6,070 bases of DNA from Roseovarius sp. (GCA_023260815.1 JALQUE010000244.1:1-6070); one strand, 5' to 3'; counted from the first letter of the stretch, positions 1-5,865 are shown. Numbers and translations are program-made. The notes: generated by a model from the letters alone, not told the origin.

Positions 1-1056
1 GAAAGCACCGCCGCCACGCCGCGCGAGCTGCCGCACAGCTATGCAGGCCGCGAGAACGGGCTGTCGGATGTGCAGGCCGAAGCGATCCTGAACATGCGTC
101 TGCGCAGCTTGCGGCGGCTGGAGGAGGACGCGCTGGTGCGCGAGCGCGACACCCTGATGGAAGAGCGCGCGGGGCTCGAGGATCTGCTGGAGGATGAGGT
201 GCTGCAATGGGACGCGATCTCGGAGCAGTTGAGGCAGGTCAAGAAGACATTCGGGCGAGATTACGTGTTGGATGGCAAGAATGTGGGCGTGCGCCGCACC
301 CAGTTTGCCGAGGCCGGAGACGTCGAAGAGGTGCCGTTGGAGGCGATGATCGACCGCGAGCCGATCACGGTTGTCTGCTCGAAGATGGGCTGGATCCGGG
401 CGATGTCGGGCCATATCGACCTGAGCCGCGAGTTGAAGTTCAAGGATGGTGACGAGGGGCGCTTTGTGTTCCACGCCGAAACCACCGACCGGCTGTTGGT
501 TTTCGGCACCAACGGGCGGTTCTATACGCTGAGTGCCGCCAACTTGCCCGGCGGGCGCGGCATGGGCGAGCCGTTGCGCCTGATGGTCGATTTGCCGAAC
601 GAGGCCGAGATTGTCGATCTGTTCATTCATCGTCCCGGCGCCAAGCTGTTGGTGGCGTCCAGCGCTGGCGATGGTTTTGTGGTGCCCGAGGACGAGGTGG
701 TGGCCCAGACCCGCAGCGGCAAACAGGTTTTGAACGTGCGCGGCGATGTGCGCGCGAAGGTCTGCACCAAGGTCGCGGGGGATCACGTGGCCTGTGTGGG
801 CGAGAATCGCAAGGTGCTGATCTTTGCGCTGGACGAACTGCCCGAGATGGGGCGTGGCAAGGGCGTCAGGTTGCAGAAATACAAGGATGGCGGGCTGAGC
901 GATGCCACCACCTTTGCGCTGGCAGACGGGTTGAGCTGGCATGATCCGGCGGGCCGCACCCGCAGCGAGACCGATCTGGCCGAGTGGACAGGCAAGCGCG
1001 CCAGCGCAGGGCGCATGGCGCCGAGGGGCTTCCCGAGGGACAATCGCTTTACCTGA
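1..1056 (+). CDS. parC: DNA topoisomerase IV subunit A, C-terminal part (5' end outside window)
   Basis: ParC is the DNA-cleaving subunit of topoisomerase IV, which with ParE unlinks replicated chromosomes in the cytoplasm. Only the last 351 residues are present. The frame is open from base 1, so the GTG at 70 is an internal codon and not a start. The first part reads LSDVQAEAILNMRLRSLRRL (window residues 21-40), the hallmark of the end of the type IIA breakage-reunion domain, followed by a charged coiled-coil stretch to about residue 83. The rest is the beta-pinwheel C-terminal domain, with blade motifs such as GRGMGEPLRL (residues 185-194) and GRGKGVRLQKYKDG (284-297). The catalytic tyrosine lies upstream of the window. 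ParC is preferred over GyrA because the C-terminal domain is short, lacks a canonical QRRGGKG GyrA box and ends in an RTR...GRMAPRGFPR tail typical of alphaproteobacterial ParC. The TGA stop is at 1054-1056. No clear intrinsic terminator follows. Confidence 0.93.
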   Translation, partial: ESTAATPRELPHSYAGRENGLSDVQAEAILNMRLRSLRRLEEDALVRERDTLMEERAGLEDLLEDEVLQWDAISEQLRQVKKTFGRDYVLDGKNVGVRRTQFAEAGDVEEVPLEAMIDREPITVVCSKMGWIRAMSGHIDLSRELKFKDGDEGRFVFHAETTDRLLVFGTNGRFYTLSAANLPGGRGMGEPLRLMVDLPNEAEIVDLFIHRPGAKLLVASSAGDGFVVPEDEVVAQTRSGKQVLNVRGDVRAKVCTKVAGDHVACVGENRKVLIFALDELPEMGRGKGVRLQKYKDGGLSDATTFALADGLSWHDPAGRTRSETDLAEWTGKRASAGRMAPRGFPRDNRFT

Positions 1057-1113
1057 TTTTCCCGCGAATCGCCGCTCTGTTGCCATAAACTGTGCCAAAA
1101 TCCGGGACATCCT

Positions 1114-1126
1114 GACCGGGCCGGTC
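1114..1126. promoter_or_regulatory. 13-bp perfect palindrome between parC and the DUF898 gene
   Basis: GACCGG-G-CCGGTC is a perfect 6+1+6 dyad, 46 bp before the ATG at 1172. It could be a protein-binding site (operator) or, in RNA, a short GC-rich hairpin (5-bp stem, 3-nt loop). No T-run follows it, so it does not look like an intrinsic terminator. In GC-rich DNA a palindrome of this length can arise by chance, so a function is only a possibility. The rest of the 115-bp gap (1057-1171) shows no convincing -35/-10 pair; a TAAACT at 1086-1091 resembles a -10 but has no good partner. Confidence 0.3.
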
Positions 1127-1171
1127 TGCGTAAGCTGCGCCGGGTGCGAGTGAAACGCGAGAGGTAAGGAC

Positions 1172-2383
1172 ATGGCGACGCAGACGGTGGCAGAGCCCGA
1201 GACGACCCTTGATGGTCAGTATGACGGGGAACGCGGCGCGCTTCTGAGGCTGGCGGTGGTGACGGCGCTGCTGACCACGGTGACGCTGGGGATTTACCGG
1301 TTCTGGGCCAGAACGCGTATCCGGCGCTATATCTGGTCGTCGATCAGCGACGGGCGTGACAGTTTCGAATATACCGGCACGGGGCTGGAGAAATTCCTTG
1401 GTTTCCTGATGGCGGTGGTCATTCTGGCTGTGTATCTGGGCGTCGTTCAGATGATCTTGTTCTATTTCGGCCTGACCCTGCTGGGCGAGCCGCAGACGCC
1501 TGAACAGGCGATGCTGCAATCGCTGGCCTTTTCCATCACCTTTGTCGCGGTCCTGCCGCTGATCTTTTTCGCGCAATACCGGGTGCGGCGCTACAAGCTG
1601 GCGCGCACCCGCTGGCGCGGCATCCGGTTCGGGGCTGAGAAGGGCGCTTGGGGTTATGCGTTTCGGGCCATCGGGCATTGGCTGCTGACGATCCTGTCGC
1701 TGGGGTTGTTGCTGCCGTGGCAGACATGGCGGCTGGAACGCTACATGACCGACCGAAGCTGGTATGGCGACGCGCCGTTTCAACAGGGGGGCAGATGGAC
1801 TGCGCTGCTGCCGGCGATGAGCCATATCTATGCCGGTCTGTGCATCATGATCGGGGGCGGCATGGTGGCGGGACTGCTGGGGCAGGCGGAAAGCGGCGGC
1901 GTGGTGGCGGTGCTGGGCTTTGTGTGGCTGCTTGTGGGCGTTGTCGTCTACCGGGTGCGAGCGTTCATCTACCTGACCGAGAACAAGGTACTGGACGGCA
2001 ATATCTGGTTTGAGCTGCGCATCCGTGCGACGCCCATCGTCTCGACGGTGTTTCTGGGCGGTCTGATGGTTGGATTAATCACGGTGCTGATCTTTGGCGG
2101 GCTTGGCGCGGTGGTCATGTTTCTGCTGCTGCCTGCGGTGATGCTGGGCGAAGGTGCGGTGTTCATCGCCGTGGTGGCGGTCGCGGGGTTGTATCTTCTG
2201 GCGCTGGCGGTTTCGGGGTCGCTGGTTCTGGTCTGGATCCTGCAGCCGATCATTCATCAGGTGGTCGAGGCGGTCACGATCCGCAATGCAGACGAGTTGG
2301 ACTACATCGAGCAGCGCGGCCATGACACCGGCGCGGATGCCGAAGGCTTTGCCGATGCGCTGGATGTGGGCGGCGCGATCTGA
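1172..2383 (+). CDS. DUF898 (YjgN-like) polytopic inner-membrane protein
   Basis: This 403-residue integral membrane protein belongs by eye to the DUF898/YjgN family, whose biochemical role is not established. The key signature is LGIYRFWARTRIRRYIW at residues 39-55, followed by GRDSFEYTGTG (61-71), the usual family pattern. Related units appear to recur: YRVRRYKLARTRWRG (136-150), LSLGLLLPWQTWRLERY (175-191) and VYRVRAFIYLTENKVLDGN (259-277), each placing an Arg/aromatic-rich loop next to a membrane segment. Hydrophobic stretches lie near 25-44, 75-103, 117-135, 168-184, 214-236, 244-262, 288-325 (long enough for two) and 328-358, giving about eight or nine helices. The N-terminus has no cleavable signal. 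The C-terminal tail (about 370-403) is acidic and probably soluble. The start at 1172 is supported by GAGAGG at 1159-1164 with 7-nt spacing. The stop overlaps the start of the M48 protease gene (TGATG), indicating one transcript and coupled translation. Family assignment is firm; function is unknown. Confidence 0.87.
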   Translation: MATQTVAEPETTLDGQYDGERGALLRLAVVTALLTTVTLGIYRFWARTRIRRYIWSSISDGRDSFEYTGTGLEKFLGFLMAVVILAVYLGVVQMILFYFGLTLLGEPQTPEQAMLQSLAFSITFVAVLPLIFFAQYRVRRYKLARTRWRGIRFGAEKGAWGYAFRAIGHWLLTILSLGLLLPWQTWRLERYMTDRSWYGDAPFQQGGRWTALLPAMSHIYAGLCIMIGGGMVAGLLGQAESGGVVAVLGFVWLLVGVVVYRVRAFIYLTENKVLDGNIWFELRIRATPIVSTVFLGGLMVGLITVLIFGGLGAVVMFLLLPAVMLGEGAVFIAVVAVAGLYLLALAVSGSLVLVWILQPIIHQVVEAVTIRNADELDYIEQRGHDTGADAEGFADALDVGGAI

Positions 2384-3510
2384 TGCCGGGCGTGGCGGCA
2401 CGCTATTTCGACGGGCGCAGCGCCGGACGGCATGATGTCGATCTGGTGCTGGACGAGGTGGGTGGACAGCTGGTGTTCGATGGCCCGACATTGGCGGACG
2501 GCCCGCAGCACTGGCCGTTTGCGCGGCTGCGCGCGCAACGGGACCACGCGCGCAAGGGCGGGCTGACCCTGATGCTGCACGCCCCGACCGGAGACGAGGC
2601 GCCGCGCGATCCCGCGCGGCTGACGTTGACCGATACAGGCACCATTGCGCGGTTGCGCCGTCTGTGCCCCGATCTGGACAAGCGCGACCTGCATCCCGGC
2701 ACATGGGGGCGGATCGCCAAGCGCGGCGCTTTGGCGGTGGCGGCCGTGGGCCTTATCCTGTTCGTGATCCTGCCGCGCATGGCCGACACGCTGTCCGATC
2801 TCATCCCCATCGAGCGCGAGATCGCCTTTGGGAAAGCGGTCACCGCGCAGATGGAACAGGCGCTTGGGGCGGGGCGCGCAGGTGGGCTGACGTGCGATGA
2901 TCCCGATGGGCAGGCGGCGCTTGCGCGGATGCTGGACCGGCTGACCGCGGGGCGGGAGTTGCAGTATGATCTGCAGGTCGTTGTGTTCGATCACGAGATG
3001 GTCAATGCCTTTGCCGCCCCCGGAGGTCAGGTGGTGATCCTGCGCGGTTTGCTGGACGAGGCAAGTGGGGCGGATGCCGTGGCCGCCGTTCTGGCCCATG
3101 AGATCGGCCATGTGGAGCGCCGCGATGCGACGCGTCACGCGCTGCGCGCGGCGGGATCGGCGGGGGTTCTGTCGATGGTGCTGGGCGATGTGACGGGGGG
3201 CGCCTTTGCGGTGTTCCTTGGTGAGCGGCTGATCCAGTCGAGTTACAGCCGAGAGGCCGAGGCCGGAGCGGATCGGTTCGCGCTGGAGATGCTGAACGCG
3301 GCCCGCGTGGACAGCAGCGGGATGGCCGAGTTCTTTGATCATATCGGCGAGATGGAGGGGACGGGCCTGAGCCTGCCGGAGTATCTGGCGAGCCATCCCC
3401 CAAGTGCTGATCGCGCCGAGGCCGCGCGCCGCAACGCCGATGCTCAGGAACGGACCGCGCCTGTGCTGAGCGCGGCGGATTGGCTGGCGCTGAAGGCGAT
3501 CTGCGACTGA
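2383..3510 (+). CDS. Membrane-anchored M48 family zinc metalloprotease
   Basis: This 375-residue protein is a predicted zinc-dependent endopeptidase of the M48 (Ste24/HtpX/BepA-like) family. Residues 1-110 form a soluble N-terminal domain beginning ARYFDGRSAGRHDV (5-18), a pattern I associate with a subgroup of bacterial M48 proteins. One membrane segment follows at about 115-131 (GALAVAAVGLILFVILP) after a basic stretch (R110, K113, R114). By the positive-inside rule this puts the N-domain in the cytoplasm and the protease domain in the periplasm. The catalytic core is complete: VNAFAAPGGQVVILRGLL (207-224), zinc motif HEIGH (H239, E240, H243), third ligand E293 with D297 in SREAEAGAD (289-297), and SHPPSADR (337-344) near the C-terminus. 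It lacks a signal peptide and, unlike BepA, shows no TPR-like tail, so it is not a close BepA or LoiP equivalent. The ATG at 2383 shares one base with the upstream stop and has no strong Shine-Dalgarno, consistent with coupled translation. Substrate unknown; a role in envelope quality control is inference. Confidence 0.9.
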   Translation: MPGVAARYFDGRSAGRHDVDLVLDEVGGQLVFDGPTLADGPQHWPFARLRAQRDHARKGGLTLMLHAPTGDEAPRDPARLTLTDTGTIARLRRLCPDLDKRDLHPGTWGRIAKRGALAVAAVGLILFVILPRMADTLSDLIPIEREIAFGKAVTAQMEQALGAGRAGGLTCDDPDGQAALARMLDRLTAGRELQYDLQVVVFDHEMVNAFAAPGGQVVILRGLLDEASGADAVAAVLAHEIGHVERRDATRHALRAAGSAGVLSMVLGDVTGGAFAVFLGERLIQSSYSREAEAGADRFALEMLNAARVDSSGMAEFFDHIGEMEGTGLSLPEYLASHPPSADRAEAARRNADAQERTAPVLSAADWLALKAICD

Positions 3511-3516
3511 CGGCGG

Positions 3517-3560
3517 GTCAGGTCTGCGTCAGGTCTGCGTTAGGTCTGCGTCAGGTCTGC
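3517..3560. repeat. Tandem repeat, 4 copies of an 11-bp unit
   Basis: The unit GTCAGGTCTGC occurs four times head to tail at 3517-3527, 3528-3538, 3539-3549 (one change, GTTAGGTCTGC) and 3550-3560. The array fills nearly all of the 40-bp gap between the converging M48 and P450 genes. Its last copy encodes the final two codons and the TGA stop (3551-3553) of the P450 gene on the minus strand. The M48 stop lies 6 bp outside the array. It is a direct repeat with no dyad symmetry, so it does not form a terminator hairpin. Slipped-strand duplication is the simplest origin. Because the P450 stop lies in the first copy read by that gene, copy-number change beyond it would alter neither protein. Confidence 0.95.
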
Positions 3561-4927
3561 GGCATCGGTTCAGCTTCGAGCCAGACGCCGCCTTCGGGAC
3601 GCAGGGTCAGGATCATCACCGGATCGGGATCGCGGCCCGGCACGCGCGTGAAGCGAAAGCGCGACAGCAGCGTCGCGAGGATGATGACCGCCTCTTGCAG
3701 GGCGAAGCTGGCGCCGATGCAGATGCGCGGGCCGTCGCCGAAGGGCAGGTAGGTATAGCGGTCGATCGCCTTGCGGTCGGCAAAGCGGTCGGGGCGGAAT
3801 GCATCCGGGGTGTCCCAAAGACGGCTGTTGCGGTGCAGGGCATAGATCGGGATCATCACGGTGTCGCCGGGGCGCACCTCGGTGCCGCACAGCGTGTCGT
3901 GCCGCATCGCGGTGCGCGACACGACGCCCGCAGGCGGATACAGGCGGAGTGCTTCGTCGATGATCTGGCGGATGAAGGGCAGGCGGGCCACGTCTGCGCC
4001 GGTGGCGGCGCGGCCCTGCAGCACCGATTGCGCCTCGGCGCGGGCGCGGTCCTGAACAGATTGATCGAAGGCGCACAGATAGAGCGACCAGCCAAGGGTC
4101 AGGGCCGTCGTCTCGTGGCCGGCGACGATGAAGGTCAGCAGGTTGTCGCGCAACTCGGCGGTGGTCATGCGGCGCCCGGTTTCGGGGTCTGCGCCCTCCA
4201 TCAACAGATCGAGCAGGTCGGGCACGCTGTCTGCTTCGGCGTCGCTGCGCGCGCGGCGGGCGTCGATCGCCTCGTCGGCGACGCGCTTCATCTGATTGAC
4301 CGCATCGCCCGACATCACCCGCCCCGGGCGCGGCACCCAGTCGGGAAACCCCAGGATGTCGAACAACGAGATCTTGCCGGCCTGCGCGATATAGGCGTCG
4401 ATGCCTTTGTGAACGGCATCCGCCGCAAAGGCGCCGTCGCCCGAAAATGTCACGTCCGCAATCACATCGAAGGTGGTGCGGACCATGTCGGCGGCCATGT
4501 CGACGGCGCGCGGACCCGCGGCCACGATCCTGTCGCAGCTGCGTTCGGCGGCGGCGGTCATGATCGGGGCGAGGTTCATCACATTGCGATGCGAAAACAC
4601 GGGCGCTGCCGTACGCCGCTGCCAGCGCCAATGCGCGCCCTCTGCGATAAAGAGCGACTCTCCGATGGCGGGGCGCAGAAGCGCCTTTGTAATGACCGAT
4701 TTGGGGTAGGTGTCGACCTCTTCCAAAAGCATCCGGCGGATTGCGGTCGGGTCCATCACCATGTGCCAGCGCTTGCCGGTTTGCCCCGAGACGATGGGCT
4801 GGGTGGTGGCAAGGCGTGGAATGATGCCCAGCACGTTGCGGCGCGAGGCCTGAAGGCTGGCGAGGATGCCCATAGGCTGATCCACCAGCGGGACATGGAC
4901 GGGCAGGGAAGTTTCGGTCGGGGTCAT
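3551..4927 (-). CDS. Cytochrome P450 monooxygenase, soluble
   Basis: This 458-residue heme-thiolate monooxygenase would use O2 and two electrons to oxidise an organic substrate that cannot be named from the sequence. All diagnostic elements are intact: C-helix W100/R104 (HWRWQRR); I-helix oxygen-activation motif AGHETT (269-274); K-helix E325/R328 (EALR); DAFRPDRF (375-382); and heme loop FGDGPRICIG (396-405) with C403 as axial ligand. There is no N-terminal membrane anchor, so it is cytoplasmic. The length is typical of a full bacterial P450, and the sequence style (PPAGVVSR at 331-338, YLPFGDGPRICIG) is closer to the class-E, CYP102/CYP4-like lineages than to P450cam, though this is an impression. 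No ferredoxin, ferredoxin reductase or fused reductase domain is visible, so electrons must come from partners elsewhere. The ATG at 4927 is chosen because GAGGG precedes it by 4 nt and a longer frame (to 5110) would cross the divergent gene. It is transcribed against all other genes here. Confidence 0.95.
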   Translation of the reverse strand: MTPTETSLPVHVPLVDQPMGILASLQASRRNVLGIIPRLATTQPIVSGQTGKRWHMVMDPTAIRRMLLEEVDTYPKSVITKALLRPAIGESLFIAEGAHWRWQRRTAAPVFSHRNVMNLAPIMTAAAERSCDRIVAAGPRAVDMAADMVRTTFDVIADVTFSGDGAFAADAVHKGIDAYIAQAGKISLFDILGFPDWVPRPGRVMSGDAVNQMKRVADEAIDARRARSDAEADSVPDLLDLLMEGADPETGRRMTTAELRDNLLTFIVAGHETTALTLGWSLYLCAFDQSVQDRARAEAQSVLQGRAATGADVARLPFIRQIIDEALRLYPPAGVVSRTAMRHDTLCGTEVRPGDTVMIPIYALHRNSRLWDTPDAFRPDRFADRKAIDRYTYLPFGDGPRICIGASFALQEAVIILATLLSRFRFTRVPGRDPDPVMILTLRPEGGVWLEAEPMPQT

Positions 4928-4938
4928 GGCGCCCTCAT
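4924..4938 (-). other. Possible four-codon leader ORF overlapping the P450 start
   Basis: On the minus strand ATG AGG GCG CCA TGA encodes the peptide MRAP, and its stop overlaps the P450 start codon as ATGA. It is preceded by AAGGGA (4945-4950) at 6-nt spacing, a better Shine-Dalgarno arrangement than the P450's own GAGGG, which lies inside this mini-ORF. It could couple translation into the P450. However, the candidate promoter at 4953-4980 would start RNA near 4946 and trim this site, and short ORFs of this kind arise easily by chance. Speculative. Confidence 0.2.
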
Positions 4939-4950
4939 ACGGTGTCCCTT

Positions 4951-4977
4951 GGGATATAGGCGGGGGCGGGGGCAGGG
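4951..4977 (+). other. G-rich tract with G-quadruplex potential
   Basis: The plus strand carries guanine runs at 4951-4953, 4962-4966, 4968-4972 and 4975-4977, separated by 8, 1 and 2 bases, with another six-G run at 5005-5010. One loop is one base longer than the usual quadruplex rule allows, so folding is possible rather than expected. The tract overlaps the candidate P450 promoter, with its C-rich complement forming most of the -35/-10 spacer. Confidence 0.35.
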
Positions 4978-4980
4978 CAA
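4953..4980 (-). promoter_or_regulatory. Candidate sigma-70-type promoter for the P450 gene
   Basis: On the minus strand TTGCCC (4980-4975) and TATATC (4958-4953) are separated by 16 bp. Each hexamer matches four of six consensus positions. Transcription would start near 4946, leaving a leader of about 20 nt before the ATG at 4927. This is the best match in the divergent gap, but it is a prediction from pattern only. Confidence 0.4.
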
Positions 4981-4996
4981 CGCGCGGCCCAAATCG

Positions 4997-5025
4997 TTGC
5001 GCAAGGGGGGCGGCTGCGGTATGGG
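4997..5025 (+). promoter_or_regulatory. Weak candidate promoter for the lipoprotein gene
   Basis: TTGCGC (4997-5002) and TATGGG (5020-5025) stand 17 bp apart, placing a start near 5032, about 23 nt before the ATG at 5055. Each hexamer matches only three consensus positions. The main support is correct spacing and the need for a promoter here, since the upstream gene is divergent. Confidence 0.28.
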
Positions 5026-5054
5026 GCGCAACGGATGACTTGAGGGGACCCAAG

Positions 5055-5756
5055 ATGCTGCGCCTTTTCGCCATGCTGGCCATGATGACCATCGTCACGG
5101 CCTGCACCAATCCCGATGATCTGGACGAAGCGCCGGTTTATCTTGGGGATTTCAATCTGGCGCATAACATCGTGGTGGCGCCGAATCTGACGCGCGGGCC
5201 GGTGTCGCGCGAGGCCACCGAGGAGGAATGGGTCGAGGCGATGACCAGCGCCATTGACGAACGGTTCGAGCGCTACGAGGGCAACAGGCTGTATCATCTG
5301 GGCATCAGCGTCGAAGGCTATGTTCTGGCGATACCGGGGGTGCCGCTGGTGGCGTCGCCGCGCTCGGCGTTGATCTTGCGGGTGACCGTGTGGGACGATG
5401 CCAAGCAGGAAAAGCTGAACGCGGAGCCGCATCAGGTGACGGTGGTCGAAAGCATGTCGGCCAGTACGTTTCTGGGATCGGGGCTGACGCAGACCAAGGC
5501 GCAGCAGATGCGCAACCTGAGCCGCAACGCCGCCAAGCTGATTCAGAACTGGCTGGTGCGCGAGAATGTCGACAAGGGCTGGTTCGAAGGCGGCGAAAAG
5601 GGCCGCGCCGAGGCCTTGGCCGCGCTGCAGGCGATCGAGGCCGCGGAGGCGGCGCAGGCCGAGGGTGCCGGGTCTGCCGTGGCGCCCGGAGAGGCCGCCG
5701 ACCAGAGCGACCCGCCCGCCGAGATGGATATCGGCGAAACTGCTCTGACCGAGTGA
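5055..5756 (+). CDS. Probable lipoprotein of unknown function
   Basis: This 233-residue protein is not one I recognise. The N-terminus MLRLFAMLAMMTIVTAC is a short hydrophobic signal ending in a lipobox-like VTAC with C17 as the predicted lipidated cysteine. The signal has only one basic residue, so lipid attachment is likely but not certain. The +2 residue is Thr, giving no inner-membrane retention signal, so an outer-membrane or periplasmic location is inferred. Residues about 30-177 look like a compact alpha/beta domain: a helix EEEWVEAMTSAIDERFERYE (57-76), strands around 80-92 and 104-113 (ALILRVTVWDD, 105-115), and a helix KAQQMRNLSRNAAKLIQNWL (148-167). This layout resembles small envelope lipoproteins that bind larger complexes, but no family is claimed. 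From about 183 the tail is Ala/Glu-rich, then Pro/Asp-rich and probably disordered. GAGGGG at 5042-5047 (7-nt spacing) fixes the start. The gene stands alone, divergent from the P450 and upstream of tuf. Confidence 0.82.
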   Translation: MLRLFAMLAMMTIVTACTNPDDLDEAPVYLGDFNLAHNIVVAPNLTRGPVSREATEEEWVEAMTSAIDERFERYEGNRLYHLGISVEGYVLAIPGVPLVASPRSALILRVTVWDDAKQEKLNAEPHQVTVVESMSASTFLGSGLTQTKAQQMRNLSRNAAKLIQNWLVRENVDKGWFEGGEKGRAEALAALQAIEAAEAAQAEGAGSAVAPGEAADQSDPPAEMDIGETALTE

Positions 5757-5778
5757 GGCCCGCACCCGCACGAACCGC

Positions 5779-5807
5779 TTGATTTTCGCCCCGCAAGCCA
5801 ATAAATG
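5779..5807 (+). promoter_or_regulatory. Candidate promoter for tuf
   Basis: TTGATT (5779-5784), preceded by C to give the CTTGA form common in alphaproteobacterial -35 elements, is followed after 17 bp by TAAATG (5802-5807), or after 16 bp by ATAAAT. It is the only AT-rich -10-like patch in the 109-bp gap. RNA would begin near 5814, giving a leader of about 50 nt. A separate promoter makes sense because the gene is not downstream of fusA here and needs strong expression. Confidence 0.5.
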
Positions 5808-5825
5808 GCCCGCGGAGCATCAATC

Positions 5826-5839
5826 GGGCCTATCGGCCC
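5826..5839 (+). other. Small GC-rich hairpin in the tuf leader
   Basis: GGGCC-TATC-GGCCC can form a 5-bp GC stem with a four-base loop, 26 nt before the tuf start. No T-run follows, so it is not a typical terminator. Near the 5' end of the predicted tuf RNA it could stabilise the message. The CGGGCC half (5825-5830) can also pair with GGCCCG at 5807-5812, but that segment lies upstream of the predicted transcription start and would be present only in read-through RNA from the lipoprotein gene. Confidence 0.35.
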
Positions 5840-5865
5840 CCCAACTGAACAAGGCGCCCCGCGAC

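Noticed and set aside
70..1056. GTG at 70 as the start of a 328-residue gene
   Set aside because: The frame is open to base 1 and the residues before it match ParC, so the GTG is an internal Val codon.
1049..1825. Open frame of 258 codons on the minus strand across the DUF898 gene
   Set aside because: Low-complexity Arg/Gln/Pro-rich translation with no family pattern; the plus strand encodes the DUF898 signature.
2302..3396. Open frame of 364 codons on the minus strand across the M48 gene
   Set aside because: Arg/Gln/His-rich shadow translation without motifs; the plus strand encodes an intact M48 catalytic core.
3511..3560. Bidirectional terminator between the converging genes
   Set aside because: The repeats are direct, not inverted, and no hairpin with a T-run is present.
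3517..3560. CRISPR array or origin iterons
   Set aside because: The units are 11 bp with no spacers, and there is no cas or replication initiator gene or AT-rich unwinding region nearby.
3695..5038. Open frame of 447 codons on the plus strand antisense to the P450
   Set aside because: Long antisense frames are common in GC-rich coding DNA. The product has no recognisable motif, while the opposite strand has every P450 hallmark.
4926..5054. N-terminal extension of the lipoprotein by 43 residues
   Set aside because: It would bury the signal peptide and lipobox inside the protein; the ATG at 5055 has GAGGGG at ideal spacing.
4928..5110. N-terminal extension of the P450 by 61 residues
   Set aside because: The extension is Pro/Ala-rich, would overlap the lipoprotein start and its ribosome site, and the ATG at 4927 has its own GAGGG and gives a normal P450 length.
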